Shown: positions 7,836 through 17,069, numbered from the stretch's first letter. The stretch is 51,395 bases of DNA from CAZFNQ01 sp964652125 (GCA_964652125.1 CAZZAE010000003.1:1-51395); one strand, 5' to 3'. The notes: generated by a model not told the origin, from the letters alone. A program made the numbers and translations.

Positions 7836-8840
7836 ATGAGCATACCTCAACCAGACGTCATATCAGTCGGCGACATTGTCACAGATAATTTTATAAAGCT
7901 CTTTGATGATCAGGCTCATACTTATGCCAATGAAAATGGTGATTGGCTAGCTATGCCCTTTGGCACTAAAGTCCCTTTTGACCACTCAGAAGTTATACCG
8001 GCCGTTGGAAATGCTGCCAATGCTGCTGTAAGTTTCGCTCGACTGGGATTGAAAAGTTCTTTTGTGACCAATGTTGGCGAAGACCATTATGGCCGCGATA
8101 TGATAAGGGCACTGCATAAAAATAAAGTCGATAGCCGATTTGTGCACATTAACCCAGATAAAGTTAGTAATTATCATTATGTACTGTGGTACAAGGAAGA
8201 ACGCACAATATTAATAAAGCACGAGGAATATGAGTACTTTTGGCCTCATTTAAGAGCCAATGAAATACCGCGCTGGATATATTTTAGCTCCATCAGCAAA
8301 AAAGCTATGGATTTTCATGACGAGTTGGCTTCCTGGCTTGATAAACATGATGAAGTTAAACTTGCTTTTCAACCTGGAACTTTTCAAATGGAAGCTGGCG
8401 TAGACCGTTTGCACCGTATTTACAGGCGTAGTGAAGTTTTAATACTCAACCGTGAAGAAGCAGCTTTAGTGGGCGGAGGCAAACATAGTGACGTCAATAA
8501 TTTAATTGATCATCTCCATGCACTCGGACCAAAAATAGTGGTTGTAACAGATGGACCCGATGGTGCCTATGCCAGTGATGGAAACAACCGCTTTAAAATG
8601 CCACTTTATCCAGATCCCAAACCGCCATTTGAACGTACAGGAGCTGGTGATGCCTTTGCTTCAACTTTTGTAGCTGCACTTATTAAGGGCAACACCATTG
8701 AAGGAGCGTTGCAACTCGCACCTATTAACTCAATGAGTGTCGTTCAGCAGGTAGGTGCCCAGCGCGGTCTACTAGGCGAAGACGAACTCGAAGAGCTGTT
8801 AAAAAAAGCGCCAGAGTGGTACAAACCAACCAACTTTTGA
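7836..8840 (+). CDS. PfkB-family carbohydrate kinase
   Basis: A 334-residue ribokinase-like kinase. The N-terminal GNAANAAVSFARLG segment (about residues 49-62) matches PfkB signature 1, and ERTGAGDAFAS (about residues 269-279) is signature 2, containing the catalytic base Asp in GAGD and the anion hole. NREEAALV and VVVTDGPDGA are usual for the ATP domain. The phosphorylated sugar is unknown: ribokinase, fructokinase, and 6-phosphofructokinase-like activities all occur in this family. It lies 69 nt after the aldolase with its own promoter and a GGTGG Shine-Dalgarno. Its location beside a pentose/triose phosphate operon makes ribose, fructose 6-phosphate or sedoheptulose 7-phosphate sensible substrates to test. 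Confidence 0.88.
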   Translation: MSIPQPDVISVGDIVTDNFIKLFDDQAHTYANENGDWLAMPFGTKVPFDHSEVIPAVGNAANAAVSFARLGLKSSFVTNVGEDHYGRDMIRALHKNKVDSRFVHINPDKVSNYHYVLWYKEERTILIKHEEYEYFWPHLRANEIPRWIYFSSISKKAMDFHDELASWLDKHDEVKLAFQPGTFQMEAGVDRLHRIYRRSEVLILNREEAALVGGGKHSDVNNLIDHLHALGPKIVVVTDGPDGAYASDGNNRFKMPLYPDPKPPFERTGAGDAFASTFVAALIKGNTIEGALQLAPINSMSVVQQVGAQRGLLGEDELEELLKKAPEWYKPTNF

Positions 8841-8879
8841 TTGTGACCGCTTACTCCTTATGCTAATCTTATTGTAAGT

Positions 8880-10133
8880 ATGACGAGGATGTTATCGGAA
8901 TTGCTGGCTGCCCCGGAGCCAAGTTTTACCAGTGTTCTTCAACACCTGGAGACAGAAAGTGGCCATCCGGATATTGATGTCAGACTATCAGCAGATATTA
9001 CTAAAAACGCCCATCTCAAAATTAAGGAGCTTGGTCTTGATCCTAACGACACTAATGGTCGTGAGCTCTACCATGCCCTGCAATCTCTGGTACAAAAACA
9101 CAATGATTTTCTAACCAAGGCTGTCGGCGGTGATGACCCCACTGATGTAGCGGATCTAATCCCCCGACTTATTGCTGCTGTTAAAAACTTGCCAATTATC
9201 AAATCATCGTGGGCCCTGAAACACAGTTCTGCTAAGAGACTACTTAAAACTACGCCACCTAAAAAAGTAATGAAGCATCTTGGCTATCGCTCAATAGATT
9301 CTATGTTAAAGCGTGAAGATATTGATGAGCTTTATGCTTCGCTTAGGTTTGCCGAATCAGCCAGTTGGTTAAACCGATTTATTACCAGTTACAAAAAACT
9401 CCAACCCAATGATTTTGAAACCAGAGATATTAGTATTATCGCTATGACATCTGACAAGTGGGGAGACTTATCTCAAGATTTTGTTTATAGCCATCATCAT
9501 AATATAGCCTCTCTTAAGGAAATGGGGGTAATAGCGGTTTTGCCGATGCCCGTGGATAGATTACAAGGTGTTAGTATCACTGTTTTACCGCTTTTAATAC
9601 ATTATATTAACGAACTGCGTCTCTACAGCGCGTTTTTTAAACTTCAGCAGGTCAAACCCCATTTTGCCAATATCGTAATTAATACTATTGCTCGGGATCC
9701 AAAGAATACTGCAACCGTTGCTGGCCAACCAGTTCATTGGCGTGTAATCCAACAACACTTCGGCAAGGGTAATATTAATCATCCGGAAGTTTTCGAGCCT
9801 CACGTTCAACCGGATGACCTGGCTTGGAAAAGTGCGGAAGATATTCTTTATACTCTAGAGCCAGCTTTAAAGTTTTGGCAAGATTTGGACCATGTTGCCG
9901 TTATGCACGATGGTCGGCCAGTACCATTTGGACTGCGAGATAACGCAGTCAGTTTTTGTAATTCTTTGCCTTATGGGCAGCAATCTAGCCAAAATTTTCA
10001 AGATAATTTAACCAGTGAGATATTCGTGCGCTATCTTGGACAAGAATCAATTGAAGAACAAGTCGTTAAACAACTGGACAATGGAATTGCTGATCCGAAA
10101 CTTATGATTGAGAATTTACGGAGCCTATTTTAA
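8880..10133 (+). CDS. Uncharacterised 417-residue protein coupled to a SLOG-like gene
   Basis: I do not recognise this protein. It is soluble, with no signal peptide or membrane segment. The N-terminal third is helical and charged, and the middle has a basic stretch (about residues 110-135, KHSSAKRLLKTTPPKKVMKHLG). The region from about residue 180 on looks alpha/beta, with IIAMTSDKWGDL and a conserved-looking SHHHNIASLKEMG. A TGC-TAATCT extended -10 (8861-8869) ends 10 nt before the ATG and there is no clear Shine-Dalgarno, so the mRNA may be nearly leaderless. Only 1 nt separates its stop from the next gene's start, so the two proteins probably act together. A metal site in the HHH cluster is possible but unproven. 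Confidence 0.8.
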   Translation: MTRMLSELLAAPEPSFTSVLQHLETESGHPDIDVRLSADITKNAHLKIKELGLDPNDTNGRELYHALQSLVQKHNDFLTKAVGGDDPTDVADLIPRLIAAVKNLPIIKSSWALKHSSAKRLLKTTPPKKVMKHLGYRSIDSMLKREDIDELYASLRFAESASWLNRFITSYKKLQPNDFETRDISIIAMTSDKWGDLSQDFVYSHHHNIASLKEMGVIAVLPMPVDRLQGVSITVLPLLIHYINELRLYSAFFKLQQVKPHFANIVINTIARDPKNTATVAGQPVHWRVIQQHFGKGNINHPEVFEPHVQPDDLAWKSAEDILYTLEPALKFWQDLDHVAVMHDGRPVPFGLRDNAVSFCNSLPYGQQSSQNFQDNLTSEIFVRYLGQESIEEQVVKQLDNGIADPKLMIENLRSLF

Positions 10134-10134
10134 A

Positions 10135-10698
10135 ATGTACCAGATTTGTGTATCCGGCGCTGCTAAAGGAAAAAGTTCCATAATTGGTAAACGACTGGCC
10201 CAAGAGGCAGGAGAAGTAATTGCTAAGGGAGGTCATGCTTTATTAACGGGAGCAACTATTGGTCTGCCTAACGAAGCGGCGGTTGCTTATAAGCAAGCTG
10301 GTGGTGTTATGAGCCTGGGCATTAGTCCCGCTAGCAGTAAAATTGAACATGTTATGAAGTACCGTCTTCCAACCAGACCGTTCGATGCAATCTTATATAC
10401 TGGCATGCACTATGTCGGCCGAGATGCTTTTTTGATTAACTCCAGTGATGCTGTCATTAGTATTGGTGGGCGGTTAGGTACTCTGCACGAAGCTGTCTTG
10501 GCACTCGAGACTCGGACACCTATTGGTTTTCTCCGTGGAGCTGGCGGTACTGGAGATTATATTGGTGATGTTATCAAAGCCGCCGGCCGTGAACCAGGCG
10601 AAGATGCAATATTTGGTGATAATGCCAAGGATATATTAACCCAACTTATTAATATCTTGGATATAGAGCATCAACAATACAAAGATATTTACATTTAA
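10135..10698 (+). CDS. SLOG/LOG-like Rossmann protein (TIGR00725-type)
   Basis: A 187-residue protein of the SLOG superfamily, which includes LOG cytokinin-activating hydrolases and DprA-type nucleotide sensors. The N-terminal strand QICVSGAAKGKSS is followed by GGHALLTGATIGLPNEA, and IGGRLGTLHEAVLA near residues 110-123 corresponds to the LOG motif PGGxGTxxE, with the terminal glutamate preserved and the leading proline changed to isoleucine. It may bind or hydrolyse a nucleotide or nucleotide-sugar. The ATG at 10135 is preferred over an upstream in-frame start at 10108 inside the preceding gene, because homologous SLOG proteins begin at this strand. It is translationally coupled to the 417-residue orphan. 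Confidence 0.78.
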   Translation: MYQICVSGAAKGKSSIIGKRLAQEAGEVIAKGGHALLTGATIGLPNEAAVAYKQAGGVMSLGISPASSKIEHVMKYRLPTRPFDAILYTGMHYVGRDAFLINSSDAVISIGGRLGTLHEAVLALETRTPIGFLRGAGGTGDYIGDVIKAAGREPGEDAIFGDNAKDILTQLINILDIEHQQYKDIYI

Positions 10699-10746
10699 AC
10701 TAATATTTTAAGTTAAAACTAAAAATACTCTAGTAACTCTCTTAGT

Positions 10747-10762
10747 TGTACTTTGTTACAAT
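10747..10762 (+). promoter_or_regulatory. uvrB promoter: extended -10 inside a TGTA-N6-TACA palindrome
   Basis: TGTACTTTGTTACA (10747-10760) contains the extended -10 TG-T-TACAAT (10754-10762). Only 6 nt (TAGAGG) separate the hexamer from the uvrB ATG, so initiation should give an almost leaderless mRNA. The palindrome would place a bound protein directly over the promoter. Confidence 0.5.
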
Positions 10763-10768
10763 TAGAGG

Positions 10769-12733
10769 ATGGCTAAATTCCAGATAAAGAGTGACTATAA
10801 ACCAACCGGCGATCAACCTGGGGCAATCTTAAAGTTAACTCAAAACCTGAATAAAAACATTAAAGAGCAGACCTTGCTAGGAGTAACTGGTAGTGGCAAG
10901 ACTTTTACTATGGCCAATGTAATACAAAACGTTCAAAAACCAACATTAGTCTTAAGCCACAACAAAACACTGGCAGCCCAACTCTACGGTGAATTTAAAA
11001 ACTATTTCCCAAATAATGCCGTGCACTATTTTGTTAGCTACTTTGATTATTACCAGCCAGAAGCTTATATGCCCAGAACCGATACCTATATAGAAAAAGA
11101 TAGTCAGATTAACGAGGAGATTGACCGATTACGCCACGCAGCGACTGATGCCTTGCTAACGCGGCGTGATGTCATTATTGTCGCAAGTGTAAGTTGCATT
11201 TATGGCATAGGCTCTGTCGAAGATTACGGAAACATGGCAGTTCATTTAAAAAAGGGTGAACGGCGACTACGCGATAAATTGCTAAGACAGCTGACCGATA
11301 TTCAATATCACCGCAATGATCTTGATTTTGCCCGAGGTAACTTCCGGGTTAGGGGTGACGTTGTAGATATCTTCCCGGCAGGAGAGGAAACCGCTTACCG
11401 GATTGAACTTTATGGTGATGAAATTGATAAAATGACGCGTATAGATCCGCTAACTGGTGAAATAATTGGAAACTTAAATGAACTGAAAATATTCCCAAGC
11501 TCTCACTACGTAACTCCTCAAGATAAGCTCAAGTCCGCACTTGGTCAAATTGAAGATGAACTGAACGAACGACTAAAGTTTTTTAAAAAGAATAATCAAT
11601 TACTAGAAGCTCAACGCTTAGAGCAAAGGACCCGATTTGACCTTGAAATGATGGAAGAAACTGGATTTGTGAAGGGAATCGAAAACTACAGTCGTTACTT
11701 AACTAACCGTGAGCCAGGTGAACAGCCAGCCACCTTACTTGATTACTATCCTGATGATTACATGCTCTTTATTGACGAATCGCATATGACAATTCCCCAG
11801 GTCCGAGGCATGTATAACGGTGATAGAGCCCGTAAAGAAGTGTTGGTGGACTACGGATTTCGTTTACCTAGTGCCTTGGATAACCGACCACTTACTTTTA
11901 CCGAATTTGAAAGGCATATGAATAAAGTGGTCTACGTCAGTGCTACTCCAGCCGATTTTGAATTATCACGAAGTCCCAAACCGGCAGAGCAAGTAATTCG
12001 GCCAACTGGACTTTTAGATCCCAGTATTGATGTCCGCCCAATAAAAGGCCAGATTGATGATCTTATTAGCGAGATAAAAGCTACGGTAGATAAGCACCAG
12101 AGAGTGCTTGTGACAACTCTGACTAAGCGGATGTCTGAAGACTTAACGGATTACCTGAAGGAATCGAATATTAAGGTTACCTACTTGCATAGTGATGTCG
12201 AAACATTGGATAGGACTGATATCTTGAGAGATTTAAGACTTGGTATTTATGACGTGGTGGTTGGAATCAATTTACTGCGAGAGGGACTAGATTTACCGGA
12301 AGTTAGTTTAGTAGCCATTTTAGATGCAGATAAAGAAGGTTTTTTACGCAGTGAGCAAGCATTGATACAAACAATTGGCCGGGCGGCCAGACACGTCGAG
12401 GGCCGAGTACTAATGTACGCAGATCGAATCACTGGCAGTATGGAAAGGGCTATCAGCGAAACAAATCGCAGACGCAAAATACAAGAAGAATATAACAAAA
12501 AGCACGGTATTACAGCTACGGGAATCAGCAAATCGGTTGAAAAGGGCCTACGTCCAGACCTGCCTGAAGAAGCCAAGAAGGCTAAGCTTGATCTAAAGAA
12601 AATTCCTAAAGATGAGTACGGACATCTCATAAAAGATTTAACTTCTCAGATGGATCTGGCAGCTGCCAACCTTCAATTTGAAACAGCGGCTGAACTTAGA
12701 GACATAATCGCGGATATAAAGACTAAGCTATAA
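10769..12733 (+). CDS. uvrB: UvrABC excinuclease subunit B
   Basis: A 654-residue UvrB of normal length. The Walker A motif GVTGSGKT is near residues 39-46, followed by the tyrosine-rich beta-hairpin ([10 protein letters not shown], near residues 92-101) that clamps DNA at lesions. The helicase motif DESH is near residue 338, and [15 protein letters not shown] and QTIGRAARH represent motifs V and VI. The C-terminal UVR domain (about residues 615-650) contacts UvrC. It verifies damage handed over by UvrA and helps position UvrC incision. The ATG follows an extended -10 by 6 nt. Its last 6 nt overlap the convergent orphan gene. Confidence 0.98.
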   Translation: MAKFQIKSDYKPTGDQPGAILKLTQNLNKNIKEQTLLGVTGSGKTFTMANVIQNVQKPTLVLSHNKTLAAQLYGEFKNYFPNNAVHYFVSYFDYYQPEAYMPRTDTYIEKDSQINEEIDRLRHAATDALLTRRDVIIVASVSCIYGIGSVEDYGNMAVHLKKGERRLRDKLLRQLTDIQYHRNDLDFARGNFRVRGDVVDIFPAGEETAYRIELYGDEIDKMTRIDPLTGEIIGNLNELKIFPSSHYVTPQDKLKSALGQIEDELNERLKFFKKNNQLLEAQRLEQRTRFDLEMMEETGFVKGIENYSRYLTNREPGEQPATLLDYYPDDYMLFIDESHMTIPQVRGMYNGDRARKEVLVDYGFRLPSALDNRPLTFTEFERHMNKVVYVSATPADFELSRSPKPAEQVIRPTGLLDPSIDVRPIKGQIDDLISEIKATVDKHQRVLVTTLTKRMSEDLTDYLKESNIKVTYLHSDVETLDRTDILRDLRLGIYDVVVGINLLREGLDLPEVSLVAILDADKEGFLRSEQALIQTIGRAARHVEGRVLMYADRITGSMERAISETNRRRKIQEEYNKKHGITATGISKSVEKGLRPDLPEEAKKAKLDLKKIPKDEYGHLIKDLTSQMDLAAANLQFETAAELRDIIADIKTKL

Positions 12734-13087
12734 AACGATTGTGCTTACAAGTTGAGCTTCTGGCTCTATTGCTGGCCAAGGTGGTAATTCGGATACATCG
12801 AGAGACCATAGTTCAACCAATCGTTCTGCGTGAAGAAAACTAATGAAATCTTTTTTTCTCTCATCGAGAGGCTTATTAAGCTCAATGGTAAGGCGTTGTC
12901 CGGCATATAAAACCGAAAAAAGGGCATCAAAAACAGCCTTTTCTCCTACAATTCGTGCAGCAGCTAATAAATTAGGGCTCAAAACTTCTTCCGAAATAGG
13001 CGAGACACTAGCAGTGGCTACTTCTCTCAAATGCTCGGCGGGTTGGGTCGGGCTAACTTCCGGTAACATAAACGCGGTTGCTGCCAT
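12728..13087 (-). CDS. Small uncharacterised protein convergent with uvrB
   Basis: A 119-residue acidic protein that I cannot place in a family. It has an Ala/Pro-rich N-terminus, a helical middle ([17 protein letters not shown], about residues 45-61), and a hydrophobic, proline-containing C-terminus ([13 protein letters not shown]). The start at 13087 is chosen because AGGA lies about 11 nt upstream; the frame is open further to 13144, but that extension is basic and lacks a ribosome binding site. The gene overlaps the end of uvrB by 6 bp, and its upstream region abuts the gatC promoter. An overlapping plus-strand frame over 12843-13187 is judged a shadow. Confidence 0.6.
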   Translation of the reverse strand: MAATAFMLPEVSPTQPAEHLREVATASVSPISEEVLSPNLLAAARIVGEKAVFDALFSVLYAGQRLTIELNKPLDERKKDFISFLHAERLVELWSLDVSELPPWPAIEPEAQLVSTIVL

Positions 13088-13171
13088 TTTTATTATTTTC
13101 CTAGTTCTTATGTTTATCGTAAGACTAACTAATTTAGTTGTCAAGTATATCCTGCTCCAAGGAACGAACTC

Positions 13172-13180
13172 TGCTATAAT
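13172..13180 (+). promoter_or_regulatory. Extended -10 promoter of the gatCAB operon
   Basis: TGCTATAAT is a consensus extended -10 with no convincing -35, which such promoters tolerate. The hexamer ends 8 nt before the gatC ATG, and no Shine-Dalgarno fits between, so the transcript is predicted to be leaderless. Confidence 0.65.
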
Positions 13181-13188
13181 TTTATGAA

Positions 13189-13479
13189 ATGGCGAGACTG
13201 ACTCAAACTGACATATTGAAATTGGCCAAACTTGCGAGGCTAGATTTATCTCCTGATGAAATTAAACAATTTAGTGGAGAGATAAGTGAAATATTGGCAT
13301 ATGTAGAACAACTCCAATCGGTTGATGGGGAAAAGCTTGAGCCAACATACCAAGTTACTGGACTAAAAAATGTCACCAGGAGTGATGAACCAATTAATTA
13401 TGGTGCCAATCAAAAAGCTTTACTAAAGAATGTACCTACTTTAGAGGGCGACTACATAAAAGTTAAGAGAGTACTCTAA
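13189..13479 (+). CDS. gatC: Asp-tRNA(Asn)/Glu-tRNA(Gln) amidotransferase subunit C
   Basis: A 96-residue GatC, the small stabilising subunit of the GatCAB amidotransferase. The pattern DILKLAKLARLDLSPDEI, then EISEILAYVEQL, then VTRSDEP is characteristic. The complex converts misacylated Glu-tRNA(Gln) and/or Asp-tRNA(Asn) to the correct amide form in the cytoplasm, so this organism probably uses the indirect route for at least one of these amino acids. It opens the operon gatC-gatA-orf-gatB and its stop is followed one base later by the gatA start. The start follows an extended -10 by 8 nt. Confidence 0.95.
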   Translation: MARLTQTDILKLAKLARLDLSPDEIKQFSGEISEILAYVEQLQSVDGEKLEPTYQVTGLKNVTRSDEPINYGANQKALLKNVPTLEGDYIKVKRVL

Positions 13480-13480
13480 C

Positions 13481-14905
13481 ATGAGCTTTTGGCCAAGTCT
13501 TGCTGACATTGCCAAACAGACAGCGTCTGGCAAGATATCAGCTAGATCAAATGTTGAAAAGGCCCTTGAAATTATAGATTCAAAGTCTAGTTTCAAAGCA
13601 ATAATAGATACTACCGAAAAACGTGCCCTTGAACGAGCCGAGGAAATTGATAAAAAGATAAAATCCGGACAAAACGCTGGCCGATTAGCTGGTGTACCTT
13701 TTATTGCTAAAGATAATTTTCTAACTTTTGGAGCCAATACCACCGCCGCCAGTAATATGTTAAAAAACTTTGATGCGCCGTATCAGTCCACGGCAATAGA
13801 CAAACTTGAATCTGAAGGTGCCATCTGCGTAGCAAAAGCTAACCTAGATGCTTTCGCCCATGGATCCAGTACGGAAAACAGTGATTTTTTTACTACTCAC
13901 AATCCTCATGATAAAAACCATGTACCAGGCGGCTCATCAGGTGGTTCGGCCGCTGCAATCATGCTCGATATGGCTCCTTTTGCACTTGGTACTGACACCG
14001 GTGGTTCTATTCGCCAACCAGCATCGTTTTGTGGCGCCATTGGCTATAAGCCAACTTATGGACTAGTTTCTCGTTCTGGGGTTATTGCTATGGCTAGCAG
14101 TACTGACGTTATTGGGCCACTTAGTCGAAACGTCGAAGATGCAGCTTTAGTATTAGACGTAATGTCTGGACGAGACCCACTAGATGCTACAACTATAGAT
14201 CGTGATAGTTCCAGCTACTTAGACTTAAAGACTAATCTTAAAGGCAAAAAAATTGGTGTTATCAAACAATACATGGGTGAGGGTTTGGATCCAGGAGTAA
14301 AAAAGCAAATTGATCAATCTATTGAGGCCATAAAAGATGCTGGTGCATCAATAATCGAAGTAAGTCTCCCCTCAGTATCACTTTCCTTAGCCGTTTATTA
14401 CATACTAGTTCCTGCCGAAATTAGCAGTAATTTAAGTCGCTATGATGGTCAGAAGTATGGTTATAGTGATAAGGGTGCCAATGACCTTGAAGCTAGTTAT
14501 TCTAAATCCAGATCTAGGGGTTTTAATATTGAGAATAAGCGGCGCATTATGATCGGTACATATGTGCTCAGCAGTGGCTACTACGATGCATATTACAAAA
14601 AAGCCCAAACCGTTAGGACTAAAATAATTAACGAATTTAATAAGGCTTTTGAAAGCGTCGATCTGATGCTCGGACCAACCGCTCCATCAACAGCATTTAA
14701 GATTGGTGCCAACACGGCTGATCCCCTAAAAATGTATTTGATGGATGTCATGACGGTGGCCGCTAATTTAACAGGAATGCCGGCTATATCTATTCCGGTA
14801 GGAAAATCAGAGGGCATGCCCGTTGGACTACAACTGATGGCACCTCCTCGCCACGATCGGAACTTATTATCTTCTGCTTTATCAGTAGAGGCACTAAAGC
14901 TATGA
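13481..14905 (+). CDS. gatA: Glu-tRNA(Gln)/Asp-tRNA(Asn) amidotransferase subunit A
   Basis: A 474-residue amidase-signature protein. The catalytic lysine is in FIAKDNF (near residue 75), the cis-serine in GGSSGGSAA (near residues 150-158), and the nucleophilic serine in TDTGGSIRQPA (near residue 175), giving an intact Ser-cisSer-Lys triad. It releases ammonia from glutamine and channels it to GatB. Its TGA stop overlaps the ATG of the next ORF (ATGA at 14902-14905), indicating translational coupling, and shows that TGA is read as stop here. Confidence 0.97.
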   Translation: MSFWPSLADIAKQTASGKISARSNVEKALEIIDSKSSFKAIIDTTEKRALERAEEIDKKIKSGQNAGRLAGVPFIAKDNFLTFGANTTAASNMLKNFDAPYQSTAIDKLESEGAICVAKANLDAFAHGSSTENSDFFTTHNPHDKNHVPGGSSGGSAAAIMLDMAPFALGTDTGGSIRQPASFCGAIGYKPTYGLVSRSGVIAMASSTDVIGPLSRNVEDAALVLDVMSGRDPLDATTIDRDSSSYLDLKTNLKGKKIGVIKQYMGEGLDPGVKKQIDQSIEAIKDAGASIIEVSLPSVSLSLAVYYILVPAEISSNLSRYDGQKYGYSDKGANDLEASYSKSRSRGFNIENKRRIMIGTYVLSSGYYDAYYKKAQTVRTKIINEFNKAFESVDLMLGPTAPSTAFKIGANTADPLKMYLMDVMTVAANLTGMPAISIPVGKSEGMPVGLQLMAPPRHDRNLLSSALSVEALKL

Positions 14906-15327
14906 CTAAGCAACTTGTAATTATCATTGGGGTAGCTATTCTTGCAATATTTTTAATTTCAACGTCTGTAATTATCTGGATGAGGATTGCTAAGAAGCGA
15001 AGATTGCCAGTTCAATTCCGCGAAAAATGGCTAGATATTCAACGGCTATGTACGAATAAGGAAACTTGGGGACAGGCAGTATTGAATGCCGACGAACTCT
15101 TAGATAGTGCCCTGAAGAAGAAACGAATTAAAGGTAAAACTATGGGTGAGAGATTGGTAACTGCCCAACGTCGCTTAAGCGATAATGACAGTGTTTGGTA
15201 CGCCCATAACTTAGCCAAGAAGCTAAAGGCCGACTCTGGAAGAACAATGCGAGAAGCTCAGGCTAAAAAGTCGCTTGTTGGTGTCCGTCAAGCCCTAAGA
15301 GATTTGGATATGCTAAATGGTAAATAA
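14902..15327 (+). CDS. Single-pass membrane protein embedded in the gatCAB operon
   Basis: A 141-residue protein with one N-terminal transmembrane helix (about residues 4-26, LVIIIGVAILAIFLISTSVI) and a basic cytoplasmic or exposed domain. The latter has EKWLDIQRLCTNKETW near residue 45, and looks like an all-helical bundle. I do not recognise a family or catalytic motif. It overlaps gatA by 4 nt and gatB by 11 nt, so it is translated with both amidotransferase subunits, which is strong contextual evidence that it is a real gene. A role in tethering the complex or an unrelated membrane function cannot be decided from sequence. Confidence 0.82.
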   Translation: MTKQLVIIIGVAILAIFLISTSVIIWMRIAKKRRLPVQFREKWLDIQRLCTNKETWGQAVLNADELLDSALKKKRIKGKTMGERLVTAQRRLSDNDSVWYAHNLAKKLKADSGRTMREAQAKKSLVGVRQALRDLDMLNGK

Positions 15328-16792
15328 AGAACTAGCGGCAAAATACAAAACCACAATTGGTATTGAATGCCATGTCCAACTCAAAACTGCCACTAAGCTA
15401 TTTGCAGCTGTCGGTAATGATGCCCGCGGTGCTCTTCCTAATACTCTTATCAGTCACATTTGTCTTGGGATGCCGGGAGCTTTGCCGGTATTAAACGAAA
15501 AAGCTATCGAGTTAGCATCTAAAATGGCTTTTGCACTAAATACTAAACCGCAGAAACACAGTTATTTCGAGCGCAAGCATTACTTCTATCCAGATTTACC
15601 CAAGGGCTATCAAATTACTCAATTAGCACAACCAATTGTAGTTGGTGGTACTGTCAGTATTGAGGTTGAGGGTAAAATAAGAAGTATAAGTGTCAACCGA
15701 GTTCAAATTGAAGAAGATGCCGGGAAAAATACCCATCCATCAGGGAAAGACTACTCCCTGGTTGATTTAAATCGTGCTGGTACTCCGTTACTTGAAATTG
15801 TATCTGAGCCCGATATGCATTCGGCCCAAGAAGCGAAACAATATGCAAGGGAACTTTATCTTTTAGTCAAATATGCTGGAGTATCGGATGCGGATCTTTA
15901 CCACGGTAATATGCGCTTTGATGTGAATGTTAGCGTAAGTAGTGACAATACCCTGGGAACCCGGACTGAAACAAAAAACTTAAATTCGTTTAGAAGTGTT
16001 GAGAAATCTGTTGAATTTGAAGTAAATAGGCAAATAGAGCTGCTTGAAAAAGGTCAGAAAATTGTCCAAGAAACCCGGGGTTGGGACGATGCCAAACAGA
16101 AGACTACGAGTCAGCGCGGAAAAGAAGAAGCACATGATTACAGGTACATGCCTGAACCCGACGTTCCACCGATAGAATTAAACAAAGCTTATATTGACAA
16201 AGTCGAATCCGAAATGCCAGTTCTACCAGATGAATGGAGACAACGATTAGCATCACTGGGCCTGGATTCTAGTTATAGGGATAGTTTGTTGGAAGCTGAA
16301 GTTGAAACTCAGCAGTACAGTTACCTTGCTTTAATTGAGCAACATTTAAATAAACCTGACATGGCCAAACAATTAGCTAACTGGTTTGTTAACGTTGAGA
16401 TCCCGCTCAGACGATCGGGTAAAGACATTGATTCCATCAAAGACTCAACGCGTGGGGAAATATACATGGAGGTATATGATTTAGTTAAGGCAAATAAACT
16501 CAGTTCGACTAATGCTAAAACTTTGATTGGAACCTTGCTTACCCAAGCAATTAAACCCGTAATTATTGAAAAATACGCTGAAGAACAAGGACTTATACAG
16601 GTATCCAATGAACAGGAAATTGCTAAAATAGTTAAAGAGGTTATTGATGCCAATCCTCAAGCAGCTAGTGCAATAAAAGCTGGTCAGACCAAAGCAATAG
16701 GCTTCTTAGTTGGTCAAGTTATGAAAAAGTCTTTGCATCAGGCAAACCCTGAATTGGCTCAAAAACTTATCAAGCAGCAACTTGATGTATAA
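15317..16792 (+). CDS. gatB: Asp/Glu-tRNA amidotransferase subunit B
   Basis: A 491-residue GatB of normal length. It carries IGIECHVQL near residue 14, LVDLNRAGTPLLEIVSEPD near residue 150, and the ETKNLNSFRSVEKSVEFE segment, all hallmarks of the kinase/transamidase domain. This activates the misacylated tRNA carboxylate with ATP and adds ammonia delivered by GatA. The C-terminal YqeY-like tail (about residues 340-491) ends with GQVMKKSLHQANPE, typical of tRNA recognition. The start overlaps the preceding membrane ORF by 11 nt. Its stop (TAATG) overlaps the next small gene by one base. Confidence 0.97.
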   Translation: MVNKELAAKYKTTIGIECHVQLKTATKLFAAVGNDARGALPNTLISHICLGMPGALPVLNEKAIELASKMAFALNTKPQKHSYFERKHYFYPDLPKGYQITQLAQPIVVGGTVSIEVEGKIRSISVNRVQIEEDAGKNTHPSGKDYSLVDLNRAGTPLLEIVSEPDMHSAQEAKQYARELYLLVKYAGVSDADLYHGNMRFDVNVSVSSDNTLGTRTETKNLNSFRSVEKSVEFEVNRQIELLEKGQKIVQETRGWDDAKQKTTSQRGKEEAHDYRYMPEPDVPPIELNKAYIDKVESEMPVLPDEWRQRLASLGLDSSYRDSLLEAEVETQQYSYLALIEQHLNKPDMAKQLANWFVNVEIPLRRSGKDIDSIKDSTRGEIYMEVYDLVKANKLSSTNAKTLIGTLLTQAIKPVIIEKYAEEQGLIQVSNEQEIAKIVKEVIDANPQAASAIKAGQTKAIGFLVGQVMKKSLHQANPELAQKLIKQQLDV

Positions 16793-17067
16793 TGATAAAT
16801 ATGACTTTTACTGAGCAATTCTTGGTGGTGGTTCTGGCAGCAGTACTCGCACTATTTTTAATCATTGGCATTATTGTACTAGTAAAAATAATCCAAATAC
16901 TGAATCATATCAAGCACATAACTGACAAAGCAGAAAAGATTGCAGACCAAGCGGAAGCTGTTGGTGATTTCTTTCAGAAAACTGCCGGGCCAGCTGCTAT
17001 TGCTAAGCTGGTTTCTAATATTGTTCACTCCTTTAGCAATACTAAGCATAATAAGAAGGGAGAGTAA
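16792..17067 (+). CDS. Small membrane protein with amphipathic helical tail
   Basis: A 91-residue protein with one transmembrane helix (about residues 9-33) followed by a charged heptad-like helix (HIKHITDKAEKIADQAEAV) and a short basic tail. The layout resembles small proteins that precede YtxH-domain proteins in Gram-positive bacteria, but I claim no specific family. It overlaps the gatB stop by one base. An internal ATG at 16801 is an alternative start, three codons later. It lies 2 nt before the YtxH-like gene and is probably cotranscribed with it. Confidence 0.75.
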   Translation: MINMTFTEQFLVVVLAAVLALFLIIGIIVLVKIIQILNHIKHITDKAEKIADQAEAVGDFFQKTAGPAAIAKLVSNIVHSFSNTKHNKKGE

Positions 17068-17069
17068 GT

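Noticed and set aside
12843..13187. Plus-strand open frame of 114 codons opposite the small orphan
   Set aside because: It runs across the gatC promoter, lacks a ribosome binding site, and its composition is poorer than that of the minus-strand frame, which has a Shine-Dalgarno.
14902..14905. Possible UGA recoding as in some CPR lineages
   Set aside because: TGA ends gatA, hisS and tig at family-typical lengths, and no in-frame TGA interrupts conserved genes, so the standard code applies.
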